Positions 26,880-36,559 are shown, numbered from the stretch's first letter. The stretch: 64,000 bases of DNA from Ensifer canadensis (GCF_017488845.2 NZ_CP083373.1:620001-684000); one strand, 5' to 3'. Program-made: numbers and translations. Notes: generated from the letters alone by a model not told the origin.

Positions 26880-28103
26880 GTGACACTAACCAAAGTGCAG
26901 ACTGCTTCACGCCCGACACGTGCGGAACTTCTTGCGCGCGTTCCTGGGTTCGCGGCGGAAGTCGCCACCGGCGCGGCCGAGCGCGACCTGTCGCGTGAAC
27001 TTCCTTTCAAAGCCTTCGAGCGCTTTCGCCAGCTGGAACTTGGAACCCTGCGGATTCCGGTGGCGCTCGGGGGTCCAGGCGGTTCGGTTGCCGACTATAT
27101 CGAGATGATCGCGGCGATCGGCGCTGCCGATTCCAATGTTGCGCATGCGCTCCGGTCGCACTTCAACTATGTCGAAAACGTCATTCTGAGTGAACCGCGG
27201 GAGAGGGATGCGGGTGCGATCGAGCTGATCCTCTCGGGAAAGCTCTTCGGCGGCGCCCACACCGAACAGGGTACCGCTCGGCCCGGCCAGGTGACGACGA
27301 CGATCGTCAGGCAGGGCGATACTTATAGGCTCAATGGCCGCAAGTGGTATGCAACGGGAACGGCATTCTCCGATTTTGCCTCGTTCAGTGCGCTGGACGA
27401 GCACGGGCAGGCGGTCGGCGTTCTCTTGCCCGTCGATAGACACGGCATCACCATTCTCGACGATTGGGACGGAATGGGTCAGCGGCTGACCGCCAGCGGT
27501 GGCGTGATCCTCGAAAATGTCGAGGTGTTCCCGCACGAGTTTACCCGCCGCTCGCTCGACAATCTTGTCGGCCGCCATTGCTCGACATTGCGCCAGTTGC
27601 ATCTCGCGGCAAGCGCTGCCGGTGCCGTCCGCAATGTTCTTTCCGACGGGCTTAGCTACGTCAGCCGCCAGGCGCGTTCCGCCGCCCACAGCATGGCGGA
27701 AACCGCGACCCAGGACCCCTTCGTCCAGCAGGTCATCGGCGAAATCGCCGCCAATTCGTTTGCCATCGACACAGCGGTGGCTGCGGGCGCCAGCGCCCTG
27801 GATCGGACGGTTGCGGTTTTAAACCGGGGCAACGAAGCGGAGATCGAAGATGCCCTCATCGCAAGTGCGCTTTCGACCGCCCGCGCTCAGCTTGTCCTTG
27901 GCCAGCTTGGTCTGCGAAGCGCCGAGCGCTTGTTCGATCTGGGTGGCGGGTCAGCGACGTCCCGTAACAACAACTTCGACCGGCATTGGCGCAATATTCG
28001 CACGGTGCTCAATCACAATCCGCTGCTGCACAAGGCGCGCGTAGTCGGCGACTATCTCCTCAATGGTACGACCATCCACCTGAAGGAAGGGAAGGTCTTC
28101 TGA
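26880..28103 (+). CDS. DszC-like acyl-CoA dehydrogenase-fold monooxygenase (second copy)
   Basis: 407 residues, starting with GTG at 26880 after a GAGGAG site. The fold matches the acyl-CoA dehydrogenase superfamily: TLRIPVALGGPGGSVADYIEMIAAIGAADSNVAHALRSHFNYVE, YRLNGRKWYATGTAFSDFASFSA, and a C-terminal FDLGGGSATSRNNNFDRHWRNIRTVLNHNP. The last part is typical of DszC/SfnC-type FMNH2-dependent monooxygenases, where the RHWRN-TxxxHNP region lies at the flavin site. It differs clearly from the copy at 11586-12818. It is co-directional with the binding protein, 66 bases downstream. Confidence 0.82.
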   Translation: MTLTKVQTASRPTRAELLARVPGFAAEVATGAAERDLSRELPFKAFERFRQLELGTLRIPVALGGPGGSVADYIEMIAAIGAADSNVAHALRSHFNYVENVILSEPRERDAGAIELILSGKLFGGAHTEQGTARPGQVTTTIVRQGDTYRLNGRKWYATGTAFSDFASFSALDEHGQAVGVLLPVDRHGITILDDWDGMGQRLTASGGVILENVEVFPHEFTRRSLDNLVGRHCSTLRQLHLAASAAGAVRNVLSDGLSYVSRQARSAAHSMAETATQDPFVQQVIGEIAANSFAIDTAVAAGASALDRTVAVLNRGNEAEIEDALIASALSTARAQLVLGQLGLRSAERLFDLGGGSATSRNNNFDRHWRNIRTVLNHNPLLHKARVVGDYLLNGTTIHLKEGKVF

Positions 28104-28665
28104 GGGGATTACTCCAATTGACCGCCACACCGGACATCAGCTGGAGGGGCAGTGCATCGCGCGCGGCAGTCGACGCCGGTTAGGCCCCGAACGATTGGCT
28201 AGGCAGAAGAGCCCATAATGTGGGCGTATCCAAAAAATCCGAGCGAGGGAATTGCCGTCATCGATACGCAGCTTCAGTAGCCGGTGCGGATGATCGAAAG
28301 ATTGCCGTTTGGAGGCGGATATCGGACAGCGCGTCAATGTCGAGGCCATCTCCGGAGGAAAAGTAGGTCTAAATTCTGCGGCCGAATGGAGCGCGGCGTT
28401 TGACGATCGGTCCAAAGCGTTCAAGCAGAGTGGCGCATTATCGCAAGGCGGCCTATTTGGGCAAACAGGACTTTGCTTTTGGCTGCTGTGGTTCGAGCAG
28501 ACCGTAGCGGCGATCCGAATCGAAGACCGCAGGCAGCATAGCGCGGACCTTTTTGGACCGAAGACTGCCCGAGAGCTTTGGAGTACTTCTTTATATTGAA
28601 TTCTCAACTGAACCGACACGCCTCTTCCGGCAGTTCGGGACTACTGGAAGAGGTCCAGGGTGGCG
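28104..28665. other. intergenic region, nothing recognised
   Basis: 562 bases between convergent genes. Open frames of 96 and 160 codons on opposite strands have no recognisable motif and poor composition. CCTCTTCC (28621-28628) and GGAAGAGG (28646-28653) form an 8-bp inverted repeat beyond the 3' end of the leftward glycan operon, a weak terminator candidate. Confidence 0.5.
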
Positions 28666-30999
28666 TCAAATTGCCAATGGTCCCTTCGTTTGGCTAATGT
28701 CTTCCAGGCAGGCCCGTTTCATTGAATCCCCAGGTATGTGTTCGATAAAGGCCTCGGTCACCTTTATTTCATGCCCAATCTGGCGTGCCAGGGGAGAGTA
28801 AAGCGTGCGTCCCAAATCCGTCGGTTCCATCGACAGCAATCCGTTCTCGCATGGCCGATCGTCGTCCCATCCCAGATGGTCCAGGATTGGGTAAAGACAC
28901 ACGCCCTCCACAGGTACTCCCGCCTTCATTGCGGCTCGTGTCTCTTCCGCCACATATTCGAGCCAATCCGGACGACGCTCACCCTCAATGCCGGTTTCAG
29001 CAATCAGCATCGGTCTTCCGTAACGGGCATAAGTTTCGACAAGGATTTTCCCGAGCGGCTTGTGGAGCGGGTGGTCGACGTCAATGTGAGAGCCGCCGTG
29101 GACCCATTGATTGTTGTGATAGTAGTTGACGCCGATGATATCGAGGTATCGTTCTGCGCCGCCGAGCTGCGGCCACAGGCGGCCGGCGATCATGTCCCAC
29201 CCCTGGAATTGAGAGAGCCGATGCCCCTCGGCAGCGCCGCGGTCCTGCGGTCGATCAGGTGCTGCGACAATATTGATGACGGGGTCGCAATGGACGAATC
29301 GCGCGCGAGGGTCAACGCCCAAAATGGCTTTCATAGAAGCAAGTGATGACCGTGCGAGTTGCGCCTTCAACTCAAAACCCCTGCGCGTTGCCCACGGGTT
29401 GAGGTAGCCAACCTCGCCGCCAGCCCAGGACAAGAATGAGATTTCGTTAACCGGCGCATAAAATGGGGGAGCTTCGATTTCCTCTCGCATTACTTTGGCG
29501 ACGGCGCCGGCAAAGAGGGCAAAACGTTCGACGAAAGCGGGCGACCAGATGTCGATATGATCCGGCCAACCGTAGTGGAGTAGATCCCATACGACCTGGG
29601 TGCCAGTGCGCCGGTTGGCCCGAATCATCGGCAACGCACTGTCCCACTCGTATCGTCCCGGCGATGGCTCGATGAGATGCCACCGCAATCCATCACGGAC
29701 AGTGCGCATTCCGAGCGCATGCAGTTGGCGATAGTCGTTCTCCACGTAAAGGTCGTGTTTCGTTGATGCAATTACGTCGAGCCTTCTGTCGGGCTGCCCC
29801 TTGCTCTTGGCTCGGATTCGATGCGTCGAGCATTCGAAACCGGCTTGGAAAAAAGACGAAAACAAACCGGTTGGACCGCGTGCAATTCTCTCGGCGAGTA
29901 CGTCGGCGAGCAATTTTTCCCACTGGGGAATGACCGCCTCCACGCTATAAAACTCTTCGACATGGGCGCGAAGCCGTCGGCCGAGCCGGGTGCGCAGGGT
30001 GGGCGAGTTCGCGAGAAGCATGATCTTTTCGGCGACCGCCTGCGGATCATCGTGCGGCACGAAGTACCCCGTGACGCCATGTTCGATTTGCTGGATCGAG
30101 CCATTATCCGCTGTTGCGACCACCGGGAGGCATGCGGCGCCTGCTTCTGCGAGGACATGAGGCATGCCTTCGCCACTAGAAAGCCAGACCAACATGTCGA
30201 TCGAGACCAAGATGTCCGACACATCGGCTCGATCGCCGAGGAATGTCAAAGCGGAATCCAGCGCAAGTCCGTGGGTTAGGGCGCGCAATAGCTGCGCATA
30301 TTGCGGAAAGAATGCATCCGGGCCGCCAACGATCAGGAAGCGAACATGTGGGCAATGGTCACGAACGATCGAGGCTGCACGTATGAACGTCTCGACGTTT
30401 TTCTTCGGATCGAGGCGTCCCACCCACCCGACGAGGATCTCGTCATCCGAAAATCCAAGCTGACGACGCATTGCGGATCGCCTCACCGGATTGAACTCCT
30501 TCAAGTCGACCATGGATGGGATTTCAATGGCGTGATGTTCTCGTCCAGGCATTCTGGAGGCTGCTGCCTCGCGGATGGTACGACATACCCCTACATACCG
30601 GCTGGTGAAATGCTTCGGACCACCCAATGCTTCTGAAACCAGTCCGCCATGCTCGATCAAGGGCGGACGCAAGTGAAGGCGTTCAAGAGCTGGGTAGAGG
30701 TCGGCAACGTTTTGACAGGAGACGACGATATCGTAGGACGGGATCTTGTCGGCGAGGTAGACGACGGTATCCTCCAACGAAAGCCCGTAGGGCGTCGTGT
30801 CCACTTCGACGCCCATGGCACGAAGCTGCTCGTGCGTTTGCTCGGGCATGTCGTCCTTTCGCAGACATGCAACAACTTCGATCTTGTAGAGGGAATGGTC
30901 GAGGTTGGCGGCAAGCAGGCGGACCTCCGTCTCTTCCCCGCCAACGACAAGCCATCCAAAGACGAAAAGCACGGTTTTCGGGCGCTCGGGCTCCTTCAT
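28666..30999 (-). CDS. GT4 glycosyltransferase fused to a GH1-like glycosidase
   Basis: 777 residues in two parts. Residues about 8-375 are a GT-B family 4 glycosyltransferase: VFGWLVVGGEETEVRLLA at the start, VGWVGRLDPKKNVETFIRAA, and the nucleotide-sugar motif SSGEGMPHVLAEAGAACLPVVAT. Residues about 405-755 form a TIM-barrel glycosidase resembling GH1 beta-glucosidases: FECSTHRI, MRTVRDGLRWHLIEPSPGRYEWD, the putative acid/base in PVNEIS (E519), GVNYYHNNQW, and the putative nucleophile in LIAETG (E668). A transferase with a hydrolase or transglycosylase on one chain is unusual. It is the last gene of the glycan operon and overlaps the upstream gene by four bases. Leader absent, so cytoplasmic. 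Confidence 0.8.
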   Translation of the reverse strand: MKEPERPKTVLFVFGWLVVGGEETEVRLLAANLDHSLYKIEVVACLRKDDMPEQTHEQLRAMGVEVDTTPYGLSLEDTVVYLADKIPSYDIVVSCQNVADLYPALERLHLRPPLIEHGGLVSEALGGPKHFTSRYVGVCRTIREAAASRMPGREHHAIEIPSMVDLKEFNPVRRSAMRRQLGFSDDEILVGWVGRLDPKKNVETFIRAASIVRDHCPHVRFLIVGGPDAFFPQYAQLLRALTHGLALDSALTFLGDRADVSDILVSIDMLVWLSSGEGMPHVLAEAGAACLPVVATADNGSIQQIEHGVTGYFVPHDDPQAVAEKIMLLANSPTLRTRLGRRLRAHVEEFYSVEAVIPQWEKLLADVLAERIARGPTGLFSSFFQAGFECSTHRIRAKSKGQPDRRLDVIASTKHDLYVENDYRQLHALGMRTVRDGLRWHLIEPSPGRYEWDSALPMIRANRRTGTQVVWDLLHYGWPDHIDIWSPAFVERFALFAGAVAKVMREEIEAPPFYAPVNEISFLSWAGGEVGYLNPWATRRGFELKAQLARSSLASMKAILGVDPRARFVHCDPVINIVAAPDRPQDRGAAEGHRLSQFQGWDMIAGRLWPQLGGAERYLDIIGVNYYHNNQWVHGGSHIDVDHPLHKPLGKILVETYARYGRPMLIAETGIEGERRPDWLEYVAEETRAAMKAGVPVEGVCLYPILDHLGWDDDRPCENGLLSMEPTDLGRTLYSPLARQIGHEIKVTEAFIEHIPGDSMKRACLEDISQTKGPLAI

Positions 31000-32093
31000 T
31001 TCTGCACCTCGAATACAATCTGCAGGAACTCGAACTGCCGCGCCAAAACGCTTGAAAGAAATGCTGGAGCATCGTTGAATGGCACCACGTGAGTAATCAG
31101 ATGTTCCTTGATCAGGGCGCCTTCATTGCGCAATAGCTTGATCGTCTCTTCGGCGAGACGACGCCGATCCCAGTGAGGAGAAAGCCCGCGAGGAACACGA
31201 TTGATTTGCGCGCAAAGGATGTTCAGTCCGTTATGGTGGAATTCCTCGCCCAACCGCAGCGCGTCTGCGCCCGACTGGTAAAATGCGAGATCAATCACGC
31301 TTGCCTGCGGCCTTAGAGCTTTCAAGGCGACGTTGAGGCTTTCCGAATGCGCCCGTGTCTGGAAGACCAAATCGGCGCCCCGGTCACCACCGCCGTTGTG
31401 CCATCGTGCTTTTGCATACTGCCAAGCGTGATCCTCACTCATCCCAAGAATGCCTAAGGCCTCCGCTTTGCCGCGACGAAACTTCGACGGGTCGGCGATG
31501 ACGATCTCCGTTGCACCAAGCGACTTGGCAAAGAGGGCAGTCAACAGGCCGACGGTCCCGGCTCCGACAACGAGAATCCGTCGCCCGGCCAGGCCGCTTC
31601 CGAGCGAAGGAACAAAGGTCCCGAAAGAAGCCGCATCGGCATGCAAGATGCCATTGGCGGCGATGGGACCCATTTGTGCGACGAATATCCCAAGAATGGG
31701 TTCAATCGCGGGGGGAAGAGGAACGAGAAGATCGTGATACGGGTTGGCTGTGTGGCCGGTCTTATGCGCGTAGGTCGTCGCCACGACATCGCCTTTTGCA
31801 TAGCCCACAGACTTGCTGTCGGCGACGCGTGCCACTTCCATGTAGCCAAGAAATGGAACCGGATACTGAAGTCCAGGCTCGTTGGAAATGAATGAACACC
31901 GATCATTGTCGAAGCGGGAGAAGAAGTACGGGTTGGTGTTTTTGAGAAACGTCAGCTCGGTACCGGCAGAAAAGCCGGTGAACAGCGTCTCAAGTTGCAC
32001 CTCCTCGTCGCCGGGGGGCCCCTCCTCATAGTCCAGGAAGTACAATTCGCCAGGGCCCGAGACACCAAGCGACCGAATAGTACGGCTCGTCAT
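30996..32093 (-). CDS. zinc-type medium-chain dehydrogenase
   Basis: 365 residues of the MDR (alcohol/sorbitol dehydrogenase) superfamily. It shows a GroES-like N-terminal part (LETLFTGFSAGTELTFLK, PFLGYMEVARV, GDVVATTYAHKTGH) and a Rossmann motif ILVVGAGTVGLLTALFAKSLGATEIVIAD. It resembles the bi-domain oxidoreductases that accompany Gfo/Idh genes in polysaccharide loci, lacking the usual Cys-rich structural zinc loop. AGGAGG eight bases before the ATG gives a strong start. It lies between the GT-Gfo/Idh and GT-GH1 fusion genes and may oxidise or epimerise a sugar intermediate. Confidence 0.82.
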   Translation of the reverse strand: MTSRTIRSLGVSGPGELYFLDYEEGPPGDEEVQLETLFTGFSAGTELTFLKNTNPYFFSRFDNDRCSFISNEPGLQYPVPFLGYMEVARVADSKSVGYAKGDVVATTYAHKTGHTANPYHDLLVPLPPAIEPILGIFVAQMGPIAANGILHADAASFGTFVPSLGSGLAGRRILVVGAGTVGLLTALFAKSLGATEIVIADPSKFRRGKAEALGILGMSEDHAWQYAKARWHNGGGDRGADLVFQTRAHSESLNVALKALRPQASVIDLAFYQSGADALRLGEEFHHNGLNILCAQINRVPRGLSPHWDRRRLAEETIKLLRNEGALIKEHLITHVVPFNDAPAFLSSVLARQFEFLQIVFEVQK

Positions 32094-32105
32094 CGTTGGA
32101 ACCTC

Positions 32106-34181
32106 CTAGAACGTGTTGAGATCGATTGGCAGGCCACTCTCCGCTGACCTGGCGATCGCCAGGGCAATGCGGTGGGTCGAGAGCGCCTCTTCATATGCAC
32201 AGCGGATCTCATTGTCGCCGCCGCGTATCGCATCGACGAACGCACGATCCTCCAACCACACAGGATCTCTTTCCGCGCGGCGCACAGGGCGGCCTTCTCC
32301 GACATCCACCATGATGTCGCGATCCGTCAATTGAATCGCCAATCCGTCGGCAAACAGGTTCAGTCCTATGTGATGTCCCCACCGTAAAGCGCATGTGGAA
32401 GCGATGTTGCCGATGGCACCGGATGCGAATGCGAGGCTGGCTGTGCTTGAAGTCGCGACGTCGAGTTCGGGAAAATCGTCACGCCTCCTGTGTGCCGCCT
32501 GTCCGAACACGCGCGTGACATCGCCAACCAGGTAGCGGGCGAGATCGATGATGTGGGTGGCTTGTTCCACCATCTGGCCGCCTGAGGTCTCCTTCTTCCA
32601 CCACCATTGCGGAGGGGGCGTCTGATCCAGCCAATAGCCGGAAAGGAGTTGGGCTGGGTTTTCGCTCAAACGCCAGCGCGCTTCCTGAACGATATCCAGA
32701 TACCGCCAATGGTAACCGACCGCTGTGATCAAACCAGCGTCGGCGATAGCGGCAGCCAGTTCCGTGGCAAGCTCAAGGTCCAGTGTGATCGGTTTCTCGA
32801 CAAAGAACGGAATCCTGCGGGCAATCAGTTCACGCTCGACCTTACCATGGGCGAACGGCGGGATGCAGATATAGGCGGCATCGATCTCCTGGTTCGCCAG
32901 CATCTCTGGACACCCCGGGAAGGCTTTGGCGCCAAACTGAAAAGCGGCTTGCCTTGCCCGATCGAACTCCGGGTCGCAGAATGCGACGAGGTGCACGTCG
33001 TCGAATCCCGCCAGAACTTCAAGGTGGCGTCTTGCGATTCCGCCCACCCCGACAAATCCGATACGCGTACGTTCCATGGGTCTGTACCCTCTCTGCATGC
33101 CCATTTCTGTTTTGGAAGTGGCTCGATAGATTTCTTCCGTTTGCGCGACCATCCTGGCTGCTGTGAAAAGTCGTTCGAACCTCGCTCGTTCTGCCCGTCC
33201 TGTGCGGGCTGCCGCGATCGGGTCACTCATGACCGAGCAAATTGCCTCAGCCAAAGCATGGGGCCGCCCCGGCTCCACGAGGTAGGGATGATCGTGCCCG
33301 AGAGCCTCGATGGTTCCCCCGATTGCCGTGGCGACGACAGGAACCCCCGCCGACATCGCCTCAAGAACGACCAGCGGAAGCCCCTCGAACCGAGAGGCCA
33401 GAACGAAGAGATCCGCCGAGGCCAGCAGGGACGCGATATCATCCCGCTGTCCGGCAAATCGCACCGCCTCTTTGATGGCGAGCTCGGCCACCAGATCTCT
33501 GACGGCAGCCATTTCGGGGCCGCTGCCAACCAGCAGTAAAACCGCATCTGGATATCTTGCCAGCACAGCCGGCATTGCTCGCACGAGCGTCGCGTGATCC
33601 TTTTGCGGTGAAAAACGGGCAATCGAGACGAGTGTTCTTGCCGAGGGCGAGCCCCACTGCGCGCGCGCGTCCTTGCCATCGTCCAGAGACAAGATGCCAT
33701 TACGAATGACGCAGATCTTGTCGGGGTCAATGTCGGCCTCCAAGAAGGTGGCCCGTGAGGCATCAGAGACGACGATCAGTCTCGCCACAGCACTGAGGCC
33801 CTCCCGAAACTCCGATTTCTGCCTCTCATCGGTAAGGAGAAATGGCAGGTGCTCCGTTCGTATGACGGGAATGCCGGCTGCCTTGCCCGCATGGGCCAGT
33901 GCATGTCCTTCCCATCCGATCCCGGCGTGAATATGCAGCAGCTCCGTGCCGCTTGATCGCAGCCAATGGCCGAAACTATGGATGTCGCCGAGGGCTTTTA
34001 CCGCGAGTCCCAAGGCGATTGCCTTCTCCACGAATGCGCCATCGCCGAGTGGCGCGGCCACCGTAATGTCGTATCGGTCGCGCAGCCGTTCGCCGAGCAC
34101 CAGCATGTGGGCTCCCATACCGGAGGGATCGCAACTTTCCGTTGCGAGTACTAGTCTCCGCCTCTGTGGGAGCGGGCTCAC
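32106..34181 (-). CDS. GT4 glycosyltransferase fused to a Gfo/Idh/MocA oxidoreductase
   Basis: 691 residues. Residues about 10-355 are a GT4 transferase: PSGMGAHMLVLGERL, ELLHIHAGIGWEGHALA, LVSIARFSPQKDHATLVRAM, and SRFEGLPLVVLEAMSAGVPVVAT. From residue 371 a complete NAD(P)-dependent sugar oxidoreductase follows: TRIGFVGVGGIARRHLEVL, the conserved EKPITLD, and VGYHWRYLD. This second domain oxidises or epimerises nucleotide sugars or inositols. The join is seamless, with no stop or frameshift between, and a possible internal start at residue 369. The ATGA at 34178-34181 couples it to the upstream fusion gene. Confidence 0.82.
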   Translation of the reverse strand: MSPLPQRRRLVLATESCDPSGMGAHMLVLGERLRDRYDITVAAPLGDGAFVEKAIALGLAVKALGDIHSFGHWLRSSGTELLHIHAGIGWEGHALAHAGKAAGIPVIRTEHLPFLLTDERQKSEFREGLSAVARLIVVSDASRATFLEADIDPDKICVIRNGILSLDDGKDARAQWGSPSARTLVSIARFSPQKDHATLVRAMPAVLARYPDAVLLLVGSGPEMAAVRDLVAELAIKEAVRFAGQRDDIASLLASADLFVLASRFEGLPLVVLEAMSAGVPVVATAIGGTIEALGHDHPYLVEPGRPHALAEAICSVMSDPIAAARTGRAERARFERLFTAARMVAQTEEIYRATSKTEMGMQRGYRPMERTRIGFVGVGGIARRHLEVLAGFDDVHLVAFCDPEFDRARQAAFQFGAKAFPGCPEMLANQEIDAAYICIPPFAHGKVERELIARRIPFFVEKPITLDLELATELAAAIADAGLITAVGYHWRYLDIVQEARWRLSENPAQLLSGYWLDQTPPPQWWWKKETSGGQMVEQATHIIDLARYLVGDVTRVFGQAAHRRRDDFPELDVATSSTASLAFASGAIGNIASTCALRWGHHIGLNLFADGLAIQLTDRDIMVDVGEGRPVRRAERDPVWLEDRAFVDAIRGGDNEIRCAYEEALSTHRIALAIARSAESGLPIDLNTF

Positions 34182-36529
34182 CGGACACCCAACCCGGCGT
34201 TCACCTTTTCTTTGTTTTGCAATCTCTTAAATGCCGTCAAGGCCTGTCCGACGACCTGATCCATATTATAGTAGCGATAGGTGGCCAGCCTTCCGACGAA
34301 CGTCACGTCCGTGCGCGAACGCGCAAGCTCAGCATATTGGCTGAAGAGTTTCTGATTTTCTGATCTGGGGATTGGGTAGTACGGATCGCCTTGCGAACAG
34401 GCATATTCAAAGCAGGCAGACGTCTTCGGATGGATTTGTCCGGTGATATGTTTGAATTCAGTCAGCCGTGTGTAAGGTACGGCTTCGGAAGGAAAGTTGA
34501 CCACGCCGACAGGTAGCAGGCGCCGCTGATCGTACGTCACGTGCTCGAAGCGCAAGCTCCTATAGGGAAGACGGCCAAACTCGCAATCGAAGAATTCATC
34601 GATTGGTCCGGTGAATATCACGTGGGCGTCCGCAAACCGGGGACGAATATCGCGAAAATCTGTCTCCAGCAGGATCTCGATGTTTTCGCCAGCCAGCATG
34701 TTCTCGAACATGTCCGTGTAGCCGTTCTTCGGCATCGCTTGAAAAATGTCCTGGAAATACCGGTCGTCAGTGTTCGTGCGGGTCGGAATTCGCGCCGTCA
34801 CTGCCTTGTCGAGCTGCGAAGGGTCCAGTCCCCATTGCTTGCGGGTGTAGCCTTCGAAAAATGTCCGATAAAGATCCGTTCCAACCTGGGCGATAACCAC
34901 GTCCTTCGAGGTGCGGATCTCTTCAGTTGGCTCGGCCTTCCCGGCGAGGTATCGCGCGGCGGCAGCGTCGTCCTCAAGATCAAGGCTGTACAATTGGTTT
35001 AGGGTCGTCCGGTTGATGGGTATCGGCAACAGCTTGCCGTCTACCTGGGCTAGCACCCGGTGCTCGTAGTGCCTCCAGGCCGTGAAGCGCGACAAATAGT
35101 TAAAGATCGCTTCGCTATTGGTATGGAAAATGTGCGGTCCATATTTGTGAACCAGGATACCGTTTTCATTGTAGAAATCGTAGGCATTGCCTCCGATGTG
35201 GGGGCGCCGGTCACATACAAGAACTCTCTGCTTGCCCTCGTTGGCAAGACGCTCGGCCAAGACCGCCCCCGCAAATCCCGCCCCGACGATCAGGTAATCA
35301 ATTCGGTGGTGCCTCGAGCTCTTTCGTGACGTCTTTCCCACGTGACGCAAAAGGGGCCCCGGCGCCCGCACAGCAGGATCCAAGACCTCATGAATTAGCC
35401 GATCCATACGACGGTGAGTGTCATCCCAGGAAAGTGTTGCCAGTCGTTCGTCGACGACCTTCAGCCAGTCCCCATGCTTGGGTCCCAATTGAAGCGCTGC
35501 CTCGCACGCCTGCACGAAGGCCGCGGCATCGGCTGCGACGAATAAGCCATTGATGTCTCCGTATTGCCTCACGACATCTGTGATCGGCGTGCTCACGACG
35601 GGAAGTCCTGCGGCAAGGTATTCAGGTGTCTTCGTCGGACTGATGAAACGGGTGGCGTCGTTGCGGGCAAACGGCATCAACGCGACATCCCAGCCGGCAA
35701 AATACGCAGGGAGCCTCGCATAATCCTTCTGCCCCAAGTAATGGATGTTGGGTGCCCGCGGCAGTTCCTCCGGTGCGATTTTGGCGATCGGCCCGATGAA
35801 TACAATTGACCACCACGGACGCTGATCGGCCAAGGCCGCGACGAGGTCCAGATCGAGACGTTCATCGATAACCCCGCAGAAACCGAGTATCGGGCGTGCA
35901 AACGGCGCTTGATCGTCGGGGATGTCGGATATTGCGCGCGCCGACTGGAAATGACCGACGTCGACGGCAGAAGGGAAGGGATGTATGTTATCATGGAGAA
36001 GCCGCTTGGCTTCATACAGGCTATAGCCGCCCGTGAATACGACGTCGGCCCGGCGCATCAGCTCTTGCTCCAACTCGCCCACGAGCGGCGACGCAAATCT
36101 GAAATTCGCGAGTTCATCCATGCAGTCGTAGACGACAGCGGCGGCGGCGACATGCCGAGCCAATGGGAACATCATCGGCGTGTAAAACCACAGGATCGGC
36201 GGCTTTCGCCCGATGAGTTCGAGTAGGTCGTCAAGCAGCTCGGTCAATCCAGCCTGGCGCTCCGCTTCGCTCCAACGATCTGGCACTCTCGGGCGCACGG
36301 CTCTTACCTTCGAGCCGGCGAAGGAGTGAAATTCAAGATAGGGCAAATGATGATTGGTCGGGATAAACTCCTCGAAGAAGTATACGTTGCGCTCCCGCGA
36401 GAACCGCTGCATCAGATGTTGCGGCCGTTGCAGCACGAAATCCCACCGAAGATGGGAAAAACAGATTAGCGGTACATCAGAATTTCGGTGGATCTCATCT
36501 GTTGATAAAGAATTTGGCAATATATTCAT
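34178..36529 (-). CDS. glycosyltransferase fused to UDP-galactopyranose mutase
   Basis: 783 residues. Residues about 20-385 are a GT-B transferase of the TuaH/WcaI-like type (HLRWDFVLQRPQHLMQRFSR, VVYDCMDELANFR, PTKTPEYLAAGLPVVSTPI). From about 409 a full UDP-galactopyranose mutase (Glf) follows: DYLIVGAGFAGAVLAERLA, the FAD site; HIGGNAYDFYNENGILVHKYGPHIFHT; GYTRKQWGLDPSQLDKAVTARIP. Glf interconverts UDP-galactopyranose and UDP-galactofuranose, so the linked transferase probably adds galactofuranose or works on the same chain. The usual Glf is a separate gene of about 370-400 residues. It is second in the leftward operon. Confidence 0.87.
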   Translation of the reverse strand: MNILPNSLSTDEIHRNSDVPLICFSHLRWDFVLQRPQHLMQRFSRERNVYFFEEFIPTNHHLPYLEFHSFAGSKVRAVRPRVPDRWSEAERQAGLTELLDDLLELIGRKPPILWFYTPMMFPLARHVAAAAVVYDCMDELANFRFASPLVGELEQELMRRADVVFTGGYSLYEAKRLLHDNIHPFPSAVDVGHFQSARAISDIPDDQAPFARPILGFCGVIDERLDLDLVAALADQRPWWSIVFIGPIAKIAPEELPRAPNIHYLGQKDYARLPAYFAGWDVALMPFARNDATRFISPTKTPEYLAAGLPVVSTPITDVVRQYGDINGLFVAADAAAFVQACEAALQLGPKHGDWLKVVDERLATLSWDDTHRRMDRLIHEVLDPAVRAPGPLLRHVGKTSRKSSRHHRIDYLIVGAGFAGAVLAERLANEGKQRVLVCDRRPHIGGNAYDFYNENGILVHKYGPHIFHTNSEAIFNYLSRFTAWRHYEHRVLAQVDGKLLPIPINRTTLNQLYSLDLEDDAAAARYLAGKAEPTEEIRTSKDVVIAQVGTDLYRTFFEGYTRKQWGLDPSQLDKAVTARIPTRTNTDDRYFQDIFQAMPKNGYTDMFENMLAGENIEILLETDFRDIRPRFADAHVIFTGPIDEFFDCEFGRLPYRSLRFEHVTYDQRRLLPVGVVNFPSEAVPYTRLTEFKHITGQIHPKTSACFEYACSQGDPYYPIPRSENQKLFSQYAELARSRTDVTFVGRLATYRYYNMDQVVGQALTAFKRLQNKEKVNAGLGVR

Positions 36530-36559
36530 AAATCAACCGCGCTTCAGACGTTCGAATGA

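Noticed and set aside
28137..28619. 160-codon reverse frame and 96-codon forward frame between convergent genes
   Set aside because: Overlap each other, Cys/Pro/Ser-rich composition, no ribosome site or known motif.
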